64,000 bases of DNA. Origin: Vagococcus carniphilus. Its GTDB lineage: Bacteria; Bacillota; Bacilli; Lactobacillales; Vagococcaceae. A program made the position numbers and the translations under genes. Positions 1 to 8,688 of this stretch are shown here, piece by piece. Location: NCBI RefSeq assembly GCF_014397115.1, contig NZ_CP060720.1:450001-514000 (forward strand), read 5' to 3'. The number at the start of each line of letters is the position of its first letter. Positions within the stretch are counted from its first letter, which is position 1. Under the pieces are notes generated by a model. The model was not told where the DNA came from. It searched no databases and saw only the letters and a list, made by a program, of their open reading frames with translations.

Positions 1-705
1 GTTGAAATGTCGCAACCAAGTGTATTAAAAGAGCAAGAGCACTTTCATGTAGAGGAAGTTGCTACTGAAATACCTGTGTTTGAAGAAGAAAAAGAAATCA
101 AAGAAGAAATCGAAAGTTTTCCGGACTTGGATTATTTTGGTCAGATGCATGGCACTTATTTGTTTGCTCAAAATAAAGATGGCCTCTTTATTATCGATCA
201 ACATGCAGCTCAAGAGCGAATCAAGTATGAATATTTCAGACAAAAAATTGGAGAAGTATCAAACGACTTACAAGAGCTACTTGTTCCAATTGTCTTAGAG
301 TACTCTGCTGATGATGTTTTGAGGATTAAAGAAAATCAATCTGTGTTAGAAGAAGTCGGTATTTATTTAGAAGATTTTGGCAATAACAGTTTAATTGTCA
401 GAAGTCATCCGACTTGGTATATTAAAGGGCAAGAAGAAAGTATCATCCGTGAAATGATCGATATATTTTTAGAAACAGGAAAAGCAAGTGTGGCAAAATT
501 TAGAGAAGATACAGCGATAATGATGAGTTGTAAGAGATCGATTAAAGCTAATCACTATCTAGATGAAAAACAAGCACGTGCTCTTCTAGAAGATTTAAAA
601 CACTGTGAAAATCCATTTAATTGCCCTCATGGTAGACCAGTATTAATCCGCTTCACCAATAAAGATATGGAGAAACTGTTCAAACGAATACAAGATCCGC
701 ATTAG
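1..705 (+). CDS. mutL: DNA mismatch repair protein MutL, C-terminal part (5' end outside window)
   Basis: This is the 3' end of mutL; the frame is open to the first base of the window, so the N-terminal GHKL ATPase half lies upstream. What remains is the acidic linker followed by the C-terminal dimerisation and endonuclease domain. The metal-binding motif [12 protein letters not shown] lies near residues 66-77 of the visible fragment, with an [10 protein letters not shown] motif and a CPHGRP motif near the C-terminus. These are the nuclease-site motifs of MutL proteins from bacteria that lack MutH, so the protein is expected to nick the nascent strand during mismatch repair. It ends 11 bases before maf and may be cotranscribed with it. 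Confidence 0.95.
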   Translation, partial: VEMSQPSVLKEQEHFHVEEVATEIPVFEEEKEIKEEIESFPDLDYFGQMHGTYLFAQNKDGLFIIDQHAAQERIKYEYFRQKIGEVSNDLQELLVPIVLEYSADDVLRIKENQSVLEEVGIYLEDFGNNSLIVRSHPTWYIKGQEESIIREMIDIFLETGKASVAKFREDTAIMMSCKRSIKANHYLDEKQARALLEDLKHCENPFNCPHGRPVLIRFTNKDMEKLFKRIQDPH

Positions 706-716
706 GAGGATAAAAA

Positions 717-1271
717 ATGTCAGTGATATTAGCCTCAAGTTCACCTAGAAGAAAAGAATTACTTAGTAAATCAGTTAAAGAGTTTGACATCATGCCTGCT
801 GATATTGATGAAACTGTACAAGTAGGAGAAGAGCCTTTAGCTTATGTTGAGAGAATGGCTAAAGAAAAAGCAATGTGCTTAATTAAAGATAAGCCAAAAG
901 ATATTGTGATTGGATGTGATACAACAGTTGTTTTAGGAAATGAGATTATGGGAAAACCAAAAAATGATGAGGACGCTTATCGAATGTTGGAAAAATTAAG
1001 TGACACAACCCACCAAGTGTTAACCAGTGTTTATATAAACACTGAACAAGGGGTTTTTCAAAAAACAGAAACAGTAGATGTTGTTTTTTACCCATTAGAA
1101 GAAGAGGACATTAATTGCTATATCGAGACTAAAGAGCACCAAGATAAAGCTGGAGCTTACGGGATTCAAGGTCAAGGTGCGCTATTTGTTAAAGAAATTT
1201 CTGGGGATTATTATTCCATTGTCGGATTTCCAATCGGTTATGTTAATCAAGTTATGAAAAAAGTTCTTTAA
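717..1271 (+). CDS. maf: Maf-family nucleotide pyrophosphatase
   Basis: Maf proteins hydrolyse non-canonical or excess nucleoside triphosphates (dTTP/UTP type) to monophosphates and are linked to septum formation. The 184-residue product begins with the diagnostic [10 protein letters not shown] motif at about residues 7-16, followed by the conserved E of the DIDE motif and CDTTV. Length is normal for the family. The start has a good AGGAGG site a few bases upstream and follows mutL by 11 bases, so the two are probably one transcript. The assignment to the family is firm; the exact nucleotide preference is not visible from sequence alone. Confidence 0.93.
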   Translation: MSVILASSSPRRKELLSKSVKEFDIMPADIDETVQVGEEPLAYVERMAKEKAMCLIKDKPKDIVIGCDTTVVLGNEIMGKPKNDEDAYRMLEKLSDTTHQVLTSVYINTEQGVFQKTETVDVVFYPLEEEDINCYIETKEHQDKAGAYGIQGQGALFVKEISGDYYSIVGFPIGYVNQVMKKVL

Positions 1272-1288
1272 AAAAAGGAGCCAGAATA

Positions 1289-1717
1289 ATGAAAAAAAAT
1301 GAAGCAGATTTAAGAGCAAAATTAACCCCACTACAATACCAAGTGACTCAAGAAAACGGAACAGAACACCCTTTTACGAGTGAATTTGATCAATTTTCTG
1401 AAGAAGGTATTTATGTAGATATAGTAAGCGGAGAACCGTTATTTTCTTCAAAGGATAAATATGATGCTGGATGTGGCTGGCCATCATTTACCAAACCGAT
1501 TGCTACGTTACAAGAATTAGAAGATACGACTCTTTCTCGTGTGCGGACAGAAGTTAGAAGTAAGGAAGCTGATTCTCACTTAGGCCATGTCTTTCCTGAC
1601 GGCCCCACATCTGAAGGTGGCTTGCGCTATTGTATTAACGGAGCAGCTTTACGTTTTGTTCCAGTTGGAAAAATGCGTGAAGAAGGTTACGGAAGCTATT
1701 TACAATTATTTAATTAA
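1289..1717 (+). CDS. msrB: Peptide-methionine (R)-S-oxide reductase MsrB
   Basis: MsrB repairs oxidised proteins by reducing methionine-R-sulfoxide with thioredoxin as electron donor, in the cytoplasm. The 142-residue protein has the GCGWPSF motif (Cys62, the likely resolving cysteine), the [10 protein letters not shown] segment and the RYCIN active site with catalytic Cys115. The two zinc-binding CxxC pairs of some MsrB proteins are absent, as in many Firmicutes. It is a stand-alone MsrB rather than an MsrA-MsrB fusion. The gene follows maf by 17 bases with an AAAGGAG site and ends at a strong terminator, so it is probably the last gene of the mutL-maf transcript. Confidence 0.95.
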   Translation: MKKNEADLRAKLTPLQYQVTQENGTEHPFTSEFDQFSEEGIYVDIVSGEPLFSSKDKYDAGCGWPSFTKPIATLQELEDTTLSRVRTEVRSKEADSHLGHVFPDGPTSEGGLRYCINGAALRFVPVGKMREEGYGSYLQLFN

Positions 1718-1756
1718 AAAAAGGGATTGTGATTATTTAAGTCACAATCCTTTTTT
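1716..1756. terminator. Bidirectional intrinsic terminator between msrB and the 3-hydroxyacyl-CoA dehydrogenase gene
   Basis: A 9-bp perfect stem GGATTGTGA/TCACAATCC is flanked by an A-run on the left and a T-run on the right. It can therefore stop transcription from both of the convergent genes. Confidence 0.85.
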
Positions 1757-1758
1757 GT

Positions 1759-2646
1759 CTATTCTGTTAAGAAATCTTTTTCTAAGTATGAAGGATTTGG
1801 GTAAGTATAAAATCCTTGTCCGGATTGAATACCAAGGTGTCCTTTATCAAGGTAATTTTCTTTTAAGAATTGAGCGATTTTTTTAGAATCGTCTGTGTCT
1901 TTACTAAGAGCAATATTGTAAGCCGTATTTAAACCAACAATATCTAAAATACCAAATGGACCACGTGGTGATTTAGTTGCAATCATCCATGTTTTATCAA
2001 TCGTTTCAGGGTCGGCAACTTCATTCACCAATAAATCCTCAGCTGATTTGAGGAGTGGAACGAGTAAAGAATTAAGAATATATCCTCGTTGTTCTTTGTA
2101 AAGGGGTAAAGGAATCATACCGATATTTTTAGAAAATGCTACGATTGTCTCGAAAACATCTGGATCAGTCTCAGCTGTTCCCATTATTTCAGCTGTGTTA
2201 TTCAGCCAAATTTGATTAGCAAAATGAAGAGCTAAAAATTTATCAGGTCGTCCTGTTTCAGCTGCAAAGTCACTTGGTAAAAAAGTTGAAGTGTTCGTTG
2301 CAAAAATAGTTGACTCAGGAGCAATCGTTGCTAGTTGTTTGTACAAATTAATTTTAAGTTCTTTGATTTCAGGGATAGCTTCAATGATTAAATCGGCTTC
2401 TTTTGAAGCGGTTTCAAGATTAGTTGTGTAGATAAGATTTGAAAGAGTTTCTTTTAGTTCTAAATCGGTCACTTCCATGTCTCTTTCATAGCTTTTGGTT
2501 AACGTCACCATACTACGCTGTGCTTTGACTAAAGCTTCATCATTAATGTCAAAAACAGTCACTTTAAACCCAGAGTAGGCAATTTGAAAAGCAATTTGAC
2601 TACCCAAAACACCACTACCAATAACAGTTACATTTTTAATATCCAT
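1759..2646 (-). CDS. 3-hydroxyacyl-CoA dehydrogenase family protein
   Basis: An NAD-dependent dehydrogenase of the 3-hydroxyacyl-CoA / 3-hydroxybutyryl-CoA family, about 295 residues. The N-terminal Rossmann fold carries the dinucleotide-binding GSGVLGS loop near residue 11 and ends its second strand in VFDIN, which suits NAD rather than NADP. The LHFAN segment (His near residue 138) matches the catalytic histidine region, and the C-terminal helical 3HCDH domain is present. There is no thiolase or enoyl-CoA hydratase gene beside it, so the pathway is unclear; it could act on another beta-hydroxy acid. I chose the ATG at 2646; a TTG three bases upstream is equally close to the AAGG ribosome site. 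Confidence 0.85.
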   Translation of the reverse strand: MDIKNVTVIGSGVLGSQIAFQIAYSGFKVTVFDINDEALVKAQRSMVTLTKSYERDMEVTDLELKETLSNLIYTTNLETASKEADLIIEAIPEIKELKINLYKQLATIAPESTIFATNTSTFLPSDFAAETGRPDKFLALHFANQIWLNNTAEIMGTAETDPDVFETIVAFSKNIGMIPLPLYKEQRGYILNSLLVPLLKSAEDLLVNEVADPETIDKTWMIATKSPRGPFGILDIVGLNTAYNIALSKDTDDSKKIAQFLKENYLDKGHLGIQSGQGFYTYPNPSYLEKDFLTE

Positions 2647-2756
2647 CAAAAATCTACCTTCTTTCCAATTATGGGTACAACTAAAGTATAGTCCTAAATG
2701 ATAATAAGTTAAAATAAAACGTTTTGCCTGTTATTTTAAAGGAAACACAAAACTTT

Positions 2757-2785
2757 TTGGTAAAAAAACTAAGATATGATACAAT
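2757..2785 (+). promoter_or_regulatory. Probable sigma-A promoter for ruvAB
   Basis: TTGGTA at 2757-2762 and TACAAT at 2780-2785 are separated by 17 bases. The predicted start lies near 2792, about 44 bases before the ruvA ATG. The -10 is embedded in an inverted repeat (CTAAGAT at 2769, ATCTTAG at 2784). Confidence 0.6.
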
Positions 2786-2790
2786 CTTAG

Positions 2791-2804
2791 AGAACGTATG
2801 TGCG
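2791..2804. promoter_or_regulatory. Candidate LexA/SOS box in front of ruvA
   Basis: AGAAC-GTAT-GTGCG matches 8 of the 10 fixed positions of the Gram-positive SOS box CGAAC-N4-GTTCG. It overlaps the predicted transcription start of ruvAB, where a repressor would block initiation. ruvAB is an SOS operon in Bacillus. No lexA gene is in the window. Confidence 0.45.
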
Positions 2805-2835
2805 GAAATTAAAAGAATTAATAAAGGAGAAAAGC

Positions 2836-3453
2836 ATGTTTGAGTATATTAAAGGGAAGGTTACATTCATTAGTCCTTACTATATTGTGATTGAAACAAA
2901 CCAAATTGGTTATCAAATTGCGGTAGCGAATCCGTTTCGCTATTCTGCTTATTTAGAACAGGAAGTAACGGTGTACTTGCATCAAGTTATTAGAGATGAT
3001 GCCCATGTTTTATATGGTTTTTCTGATTTGGATGAAAAACAACTTTTCTTAAAATTAATCAGTGTTTCAGGTATTGGACCTAAAAGTGGCTTAGCTATTA
3101 TGGCATTAGATGATCATGCCGGACTTGTTAATGCCATTGAAACAGAAGATGCTAAATATTTAACAAAATTCCCAGGAGTAGGGAAGAAAACAGCTCAACA
3201 AATGGTTTTAGACTTACAAGGTAAACTAGGTGAACTAGAAATAACAGGTGAGCCAAAATCTGTTAGCATGAAACAAGATGATTTGTTTACAAGTGTTGAT
3301 GATAGTTCACTTCATGAAGCAATCGAAGCATTGAAGGCACTTGGTTACTCAGATAGAGAAATCAAGCGAATTAAAGTAGAACTTGAAGTGATGACAGGCC
3401 ACAAAACAGATGAAATCCTTCGTCATGGATTAAAATTATTAATGAAAAAGTAG
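2836..3453 (+). CDS. ruvA: Holliday junction branch migration protein RuvA
   Basis: RuvA binds four-way junctions as a tetramer and loads the RuvB motor during recombinational repair. The 205-residue protein has an N-terminal OB-fold, two helix-hairpin-helix motifs ([12 protein letters not shown] and [11 protein letters not shown]) and a C-terminal helical domain III that contacts RuvB. The start at ATG 2836 (MFEYIKGKV) follows an AAAGGAG site and gives the usual N-terminus. A longer reading from 2800 would add residues with no similarity to the family. ruvB begins 12 bases after the stop, so the two are an operon behind the 2757-2785 promoter. Confidence 0.97.
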   Translation: MFEYIKGKVTFISPYYIVIETNQIGYQIAVANPFRYSAYLEQEVTVYLHQVIRDDAHVLYGFSDLDEKQLFLKLISVSGIGPKSGLAIMALDDHAGLVNAIETEDAKYLTKFPGVGKKTAQQMVLDLQGKLGELEITGEPKSVSMKQDDLFTSVDDSSLHEAIEALKALGYSDREIKRIKVELEVMTGHKTDEILRHGLKLLMKK

Positions 3454-3465
3454 GGAGAAGATTAA

Positions 3466-4476
3466 ATGAATGAGGAAGAAAGTCGGCTTTTATCAAGTGA
3501 AGCAGAACAATCCGAAGAGTTTTTAGAAAAGTCACTCCGACCTCAGTATTTATCTCAATACATTGGTCAGGATAAAGTGAAGCGAGAACTTGAAATTTAT
3601 ATTAAAGCAGCTAAACAAAGAGAAGAATCATTAGACCATGTCTTACTTTACGGCCCTCCTGGATTAGGAAAAACAACGATGGCGATGGTTATTGCTAACG
3701 AGATGATGGTTAATATCAAAACAACTAGTGGACCAGCAATTGAAAAACCAGGAGATTTAGTTGCCATTTTAAATGAGTTAGAGCCTGGAGATGTTTTATT
3801 TATTGATGAGATTCACCGATTACCTCGAGTAGCAGAAGAGCTTCTTTATTCGGCTATGGAGGATTTTTATGTAGATATTATGGTGGGACAAGGTCCAAAT
3901 GCTCACCCTGTTCATTTTCCTTTACCGCCTTTTACATTAGTTGGTGCAACAACAAGAGCAGGCATGTTATCAGCTCCTTTAAGAGATCGTTTTGGAATTA
4001 TTTGCCATATGGAATATTATGAAGATGATGATTTAAAAGAAATCGTTCTAAGGTCAGCTGATATATTTGCAACAGATATTGTTGAATCCGGTGCTTTTGA
4101 AATTGCGAGACGATCAAGAGGCACACCACGTATTGCCAATCGGTTATTAAAACGTGTCCGTGACTTTGCTCAAGTCGAGGGAAATGGTGAAATTGACATC
4201 CAATTAGCAGATGAAGCCTTAAAAATGCTTCAAGTTGACCATAAAGGATTAGACTATGTGGATCAAAAAATACTAAGAACAATGATTGAACTCTATAATG
4301 GAGGACCAGTTGGCTTAACCACGATTGCGGTTAATATTAGTGAAGAAACAGAAACGGTAGAAGATATGTATGAACCTTATTTGATACAAAAAGGATTCAT
4401 TAAAAGAACGCAAAGAGGTCGAGTGGTGACAGAATTTGCTTATGAGCATTTAGGTTATGACTTTTATAAAGAATGA
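3466..4476 (+). CDS. ruvB: Holliday junction branch migration ATPase RuvB
   Basis: RuvB is the AAA+ hexameric motor that drives branch migration with RuvA. The 336-residue protein has Walker [10 protein letters not shown] at about 63-71, Walker B FIDEIHR near 112-118, the sensor-1 [10 protein letters not shown] segment and a C-terminal winged helix ([15 protein letters not shown]). It is full length. It is the last gene of the ruvAB operon; its stop codon lies inside the left arm of the terminator hairpin. Confidence 0.98.
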   Translation: MNEEESRLLSSEAEQSEEFLEKSLRPQYLSQYIGQDKVKRELEIYIKAAKQREESLDHVLLYGPPGLGKTTMAMVIANEMMVNIKTTSGPAIEKPGDLVAILNELEPGDVLFIDEIHRLPRVAEELLYSAMEDFYVDIMVGQGPNAHPVHFPLPPFTLVGATTRAGMLSAPLRDRFGIICHMEYYEDDDLKEIVLRSADIFATDIVESGAFEIARRSRGTPRIANRLLKRVRDFAQVEGNGEIDIQLADEALKMLQVDHKGLDYVDQKILRTMIELYNGGPVGLTTIAVNISEETETVEDMYEPYLIQKGFIKRTQRGRVVTEFAYEHLGYDFYKE

Positions 4477-4507
4477 GTTCTCCTTAAAAAGAGAACTCAT
4501 TCTTTTT
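4471..4507 (+). terminator. Intrinsic terminator of ruvAB
   Basis: The inverted repeat GAATGAGTTCTC/GAGAACTCATTC is followed by a T-run. The left arm includes the ruvB stop codon, and the right arm overlaps the 3' end of the convergent methyltransferase gene. Confidence 0.85.
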
Positions 4508-5081
4508 TACCAATTAATAGAATAGAGCTACCGTCATCAGAGATACTTCGCTCGCAAATAATCTCAAATTTATATTTAGTATAGAGTGTACGGTAATCTG
4601 AAATAGACCATAGCCGAAATTTCATTAGCTTCATGAGAAAACTTAATAAAAAGAACTTTAGTTTATTTTGTTTAAAAATAGGGACAACAGAGATGAAATA
4701 GCCCCCTGTTTTGAGCACTCGATGAACCTCTTTGAGTACTTGATCGATATCAGAAACGACATGAAGAATGTTGATTGCTAATACAACTTCAAAGCTTCTA
4801 TCAGAAAAGGTTAAATTAGCTACATCTTGAATAGAAAGATTAATGTTAGGTGCTAATTGTTTTTCTTTTCCACGAGCAATCATTTCAGGTGAAAAATCGC
4901 TGGCTTCAATAAAATAGCAACTTTCAGATAAAGCTTCTGCCATTTGTCCTGTTCCAGTCCCAATCTCTAATAAATTGTCTTGTGAGGATAGGTAATTTTT
5001 AATAGTTTCAAGTAATAATGGATTAATAGTGTTGTTTTTATCAAAGCTTGGAGCAAGTTTATCCCAAAATTTAGCCTTCAT
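4497..5081 (-). CDS. Class I SAM-dependent methyltransferase, function unknown
   Basis: A 194-residue methyltransferase of the UbiE/Methyltransf_11 type. SAM-binding motif I LLEIGTGTG lies at about residues 37-45, an acidic residue follows the second strand (FIEASDFS), and the post-motif LAINILHVV and LKEVHRVLKTGG are typical of small-molecule methyltransferases. The substrate cannot be read from sequence. It starts at ATG 5081 with an AAAGGAG site. It is followed on the same strand by no gene and converges on ruvB. The upstream small membrane protein gene, 35 bases away, may share its transcript. Confidence 0.8.
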   Translation of the reverse strand: MKAKFWDKLAPSFDKNNTINPLLLETIKNYLSSQDNLLEIGTGTGQMAEALSESCYFIEASDFSPEMIARGKEKQLAPNINLSIQDVANLTFSDRSFEVVLAINILHVVSDIDQVLKEVHRVLKTGGYFISVVPIFKQNKLKFFLLSFLMKLMKFRLWSISDYRTLYTKYKFEIICERSISDDGSSILLIGKKE

Positions 5082-5116
5082 GATTATTCTCCTTTACTAT
5101 TAGTTAAACTAATTAA

Positions 5117-5374
5117 CTAGGGGCGATCCAACCAGTAATCAAATAAAAAAATAAATGGAATGATAATAGGGAGTATTGTGCTGAATAAAATAAAACTAAA
5201 GGCAACTCTAGTAGCAGCATCATTTTCTTTATTAGCAATAATAATGATAATTAGAGCTAAGATGAAAATCAAAAAACTGATTGAATTTTCATAGTTGAGC
5301 CAATTGAAGGCAACAGAAATATAAACAACAAACAACAGGGCAGTTACAATGCTAAGTATTTTTCTCTTCTCCAT
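5117..5374 (-). CDS. Small membrane protein of unknown function
   Basis: An 85-residue hydrophobic protein that I do not recognise. It has a short basic N-terminus (MEKRK) and three probable membrane segments, at about residues 7-25, 30-47 and 58-78. The ATG at 5374 is preceded by an AAAGGAG site, which supports it being a real gene. It lies just upstream of the methyltransferase gene on the same strand. Confidence 0.65.
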   Translation of the reverse strand: MEKRKILSIVTALLFVVYISVAFNWLNYENSISFLIFILALIIIIIANKENDAATRVAFSFILFSTILPIIIPFIFLFDYWLDRP

Positions 5375-5553
5375 AAAAAACTCTCCTTTTATCTAGTATA
5401 CCCTTATTTCTTTAATGACAAAATTTAAATAAAGAATTGTAACTGATTTATTCTAAAAATAATCTATTTAATCTGTGATATTCCCTTCCTCTTTTTCTTT
5501 TTAAGGAAAGATGTTAAAATACAACAGAATGACTGAGAGAGGAATAGAAGATT

Positions 5554-6588
5554 ATGACATTACAAACGTCGGATTTTGATTTTGATTTACCGGAAGAATT
5601 GATTGCGCAAACACCGTTAAAAAATCGTGCAGCTTCCAAATTACTAATTTTAGATAAAGAAACTGGAAAAGTTGAAGATAAGCATTTCAATGATATATTA
5701 GATGAGTTAAATGAAGGGGATGCTCTTGTTATGAATGATACAAGAGTTTTACCTGCAAGACTTCACGGAGAAAAGCCAGAAACTGGTGGGCATTTAGAAG
5801 TTCTTTTATTGAATAATATTGAGGGCGATAGATGGGAAACTTTAATAAAACCAGCTAAGCGAGCAAAAGTTGGTACAGCTATTTCTTTTGGTGACGGTAG
5901 ATTAAAAGCTATCGTTAAAGAAGAGTTAGAGCATGGCGGAAGAATCATTGATTTTACTTATGAAGGAGTCTTTTTAGAAAACCTTGAATCTTTAGGAGAG
6001 ATGCCTCTACCACCATACATAAAAGAAACGTTAGATGATCAAGAACGTTATCAAACTGTTTATGCTAAAGAAAACGGCTCAGCAGCAGCCCCAACAGCAG
6101 GACTACATTTTACTCAAGAACTTTTAGAAAAAATTGAAGCTAAAGGTGTGAAGTTAGTTTATCTAACATTACATGTTGGGTTAGGAACCTTTAGACCTGT
6201 TAGTGTGGAAGATTTAGACAACCATCACATGCACAGTGAATTTTATCGTTTAACAGAAGAAGCAGCCGAAGTTCTTCGAGAGGTTAAAGCATCAGGTGGA
6301 CGAGTGGTAGCAGTAGGAACAACTTCTATTAGAACCCTAGAAACAATTGGTTCAAAATTTGAAGGTGACATACAAGCTGATAGTGGTTGGACAGAAATTT
6401 TTATTAAGCCGGGATATGAATTTAAAGTAGTAGATGCTTTTTCAACTAATTTCCATTTACCAATGTCTACGTTGATCATGTTAGTTAGTGCTTTTGCAGG
6501 AAGAGAACATGTACTTCATGCTTATGAGCATGCAGTAGAAGAAAAATATCGTTTCTTCAGTTTTGGCGATGCTATGTTTGTAAAATAA
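5554..6588 (+). CDS. queA: S-adenosylmethionine:tRNA ribosyltransferase-isomerase QueA
   Basis: QueA transfers the ribosyl part of SAM to preQ1 at position 34 of GUN-anticodon tRNAs, making epoxyqueuosine. The 344-residue product is full length and shows the conserved segments [14 protein letters not shown] at the N-terminus, [10 protein letters not shown], and the [13 protein letters not shown] active-site region. The gene is followed by tgt after 19 bases, the enzyme that acts just before it, so the two form a queuosine operon. I saw no preQ1 riboswitch aptamer in the 180 bases upstream. Confidence 0.97.
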   Translation: MTLQTSDFDFDLPEELIAQTPLKNRAASKLLILDKETGKVEDKHFNDILDELNEGDALVMNDTRVLPARLHGEKPETGGHLEVLLLNNIEGDRWETLIKPAKRAKVGTAISFGDGRLKAIVKEELEHGGRIIDFTYEGVFLENLESLGEMPLPPYIKETLDDQERYQTVYAKENGSAAAPTAGLHFTQELLEKIEAKGVKLVYLTLHVGLGTFRPVSVEDLDNHHMHSEFYRLTEEAAEVLREVKASGGRVVAVGTTSIRTLETIGSKFEGDIQADSGWTEIFIKPGYEFKVVDAFSTNFHLPMSTLIMLVSAFAGREHVLHAYEHAVEEKYRFFSFGDAMFVK

Positions 6589-6607
6589 AAGAAAGTAGGA
6601 AGATTAA

Positions 6608-7753
<1,146 letters not shown>

Positions 7754-7835
7754 ATTTTAATAAAATAAGCTAGTGTAAGCTATTAAAATTTGTTAAAGTG
7801 TATAGTGACTTATAAAAGAAGAAGAGGTGTATGGA

Positions 7836-8186
7836 ATGAACGGTTTAGGAACAATGATTTTTCCGTTAGTTATTATCGGTGGGATGATGTTTTTCATGAC
7901 TCGCTCACAAAAGAAACAACAAAATCAACGTCAAGAATTGCTTAATAATATGAAAGCTGGCGACGAGATTGTTACAATTGGTGGTTTATACGGTGTAGTT
8001 CATGAAGTAAATACTGATAAAGGTACAGTTGTTATTGACTGTGAAGGTATCTACTTAGAATTTGAACGTAACGCTATTAAAACAGTCAAAGAAGGTACAA
8101 CAGCAACTCCAGCTCGAGTTCAAGAAACTGAAGTGGTTGAAGAAGTTGAAACAACAATAGTTGAAGAAGAAAAAGAAAATCAATAA
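7836..8186 (+). CDS. yajC: Preprotein translocase accessory subunit YajC
   Basis: YajC is a small single-span membrane protein associated with SecDF and the SecYEG channel. The 116-residue product has a transmembrane segment at about residues 5-22 followed by the conserved TRSQKKQQNQRQELLNNMKA segment and the GDEIVTIGGLYG motif, then an acidic C-terminal tail. I set the start at ATG 7836, six bases after a GAAGAGGTG site; the GTG at 7827 overlaps that site and is unlikely. The queA-tgt-yajC order is conserved widely in bacteria. Confidence 0.93.
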   Translation: MNGLGTMIFPLVIIGGMMFFMTRSQKKQQNQRQELLNNMKAGDEIVTIGGLYGVVHEVNTDKGTVVIDCEGIYLEFERNAIKTVKEGTTATPARVQETEVVEEVETTIVEEEKENQ

Positions 8187-8202
8187 GATTTTCTTTTTTT
8201 TT
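8172..8202 (+). terminator. AT-rich intrinsic terminator after yajC
   Basis: AAGAAAATC/GATTTTCTT with a five-base loop is followed by a long T-run. It overlaps the end of yajC. The stem is AT-rich, so some read-through into the next gene is likely. Confidence 0.6.
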
Positions 8203-8223
8203 ATTTATGTTGAGGTATTAAAG

Positions 8224-8493
8224 ATGACAAAAATAAGTAGAACTAAAAGATGGTTATTAAAATCAGTTGTCAAAGATTGGTTGAATAATTTAGCGAGTAA
8301 CGGTTATCAAGGAGTGACAGAAAATGATGTCTGGGAATATCTGTGTGAGTATCGTTGGAAAAAAAGTTCTCCAGAAACGATAGCTTTGATAAAAGAAGAT
8401 ATTGAAAAGATGACACCGAATGAATTTTTTGATTACCAACAAATGAAAGCAATGATGACTAATGATTGTCAAAACATAGACGATTTAATGTAA
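8224..8493 (+). CDS. ComN-like post-transcriptional regulator
   Basis: An 89-residue protein resembling the post-transcriptional regulator family that includes Bacillus subtilis ComN, which acts on the comE late-competence mRNA. The KRWLLKSVVKDWLNNLASNGY segment and the following WEYLCEYRWKK are the family hallmarks as I remember them. Its place next to yajC matches the yajC/comN neighbourhood of Bacillus. The start is ATG 8224 with a GAGG site upstream; the low-complexity lysine and phenylalanine stretch of a longer reading is the yajC terminator translated. Its role in this organism is inferred. Confidence 0.7.
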   Translation: MTKISRTKRWLLKSVVKDWLNNLASNGYQGVTENDVWEYLCEYRWKKSSPETIALIKEDIEKMTPNEFFDYQQMKAMMTNDCQNIDDLM

Positions 8494-8498
8494 AGGTA

Positions 8499-8516
8499 TT
8501 GTGATTATTTTATCAA
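8499..8516. promoter_or_regulatory. Possible distal Rex-like box upstream of adhE
   Basis: TTGTGA-N6-TATCAA has one full Rex half-site and one with two mismatches to TCACAA. It is the weakest and most distal of three similar sites before adhE. Confidence 0.3.
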
Positions 8517-8595
8517 TAAAGGTGTAAACATATCTAATAAAAGTAATTATTCATTTTAAACCTATAAGAATAGTTACTTTTACTTTTTAGAATAA

Positions 8596-8613
8596 AAGTG
8601 AAATTAATCACAA
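8596..8613. promoter_or_regulatory. Rex-like operator upstream of the adhE -35
   Basis: AAGTGA-N6-TCACAA contains one perfect half-site and one 4/6 half-site of the Rex consensus TTGTGA-N6-TCACAA. It lies just upstream of the -35 element. Confidence 0.5.
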
Positions 8614-8619
8614 AAACAC

Positions 8620-8648
8620 TTTACAAGAATGAAAAAATATTGTATATT
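8620..8648 (+). promoter_or_regulatory. Sigma-A promoter of adhE
   Basis: TTTACA at 8620-8625 and TATATT at 8643-8648 with a 17-base spacer. The predicted start is near 8655. Confidence 0.7.
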
Positions 8649-8652
8649 ACAT

Positions 8653-8670
8653 TTGTGAAGTAAATAACAA
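8653..8670. promoter_or_regulatory. Rex operator overlapping the adhE transcription start
   Basis: TTGTGA-AGTAAA-TAACAA matches the Rex consensus TTGTGA-N6-TCACAA at 11 of 12 fixed positions. It covers the predicted start site, so NADH-free Rex would block initiation, which is the usual mode for adhE in Firmicutes. Confidence 0.65.
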
Positions 8671-8688
8671 ATTTTTCGGGAGGCTATT

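Noticed and set aside
5375-5553. Search for a preQ1 riboswitch before queA
   Set aside because: No aptamer-like conserved core or pseudoknot arrangement was seen in this AT-rich gap.
7754-7820. Inverted repeat AGCT/AGCT with flanking TTTTAAT/ATTAAAA between tgt and yajC
   Set aside because: The arms are offset by an asymmetric bulge and there is no U-tract, so neither a terminator nor an operator could be supported.
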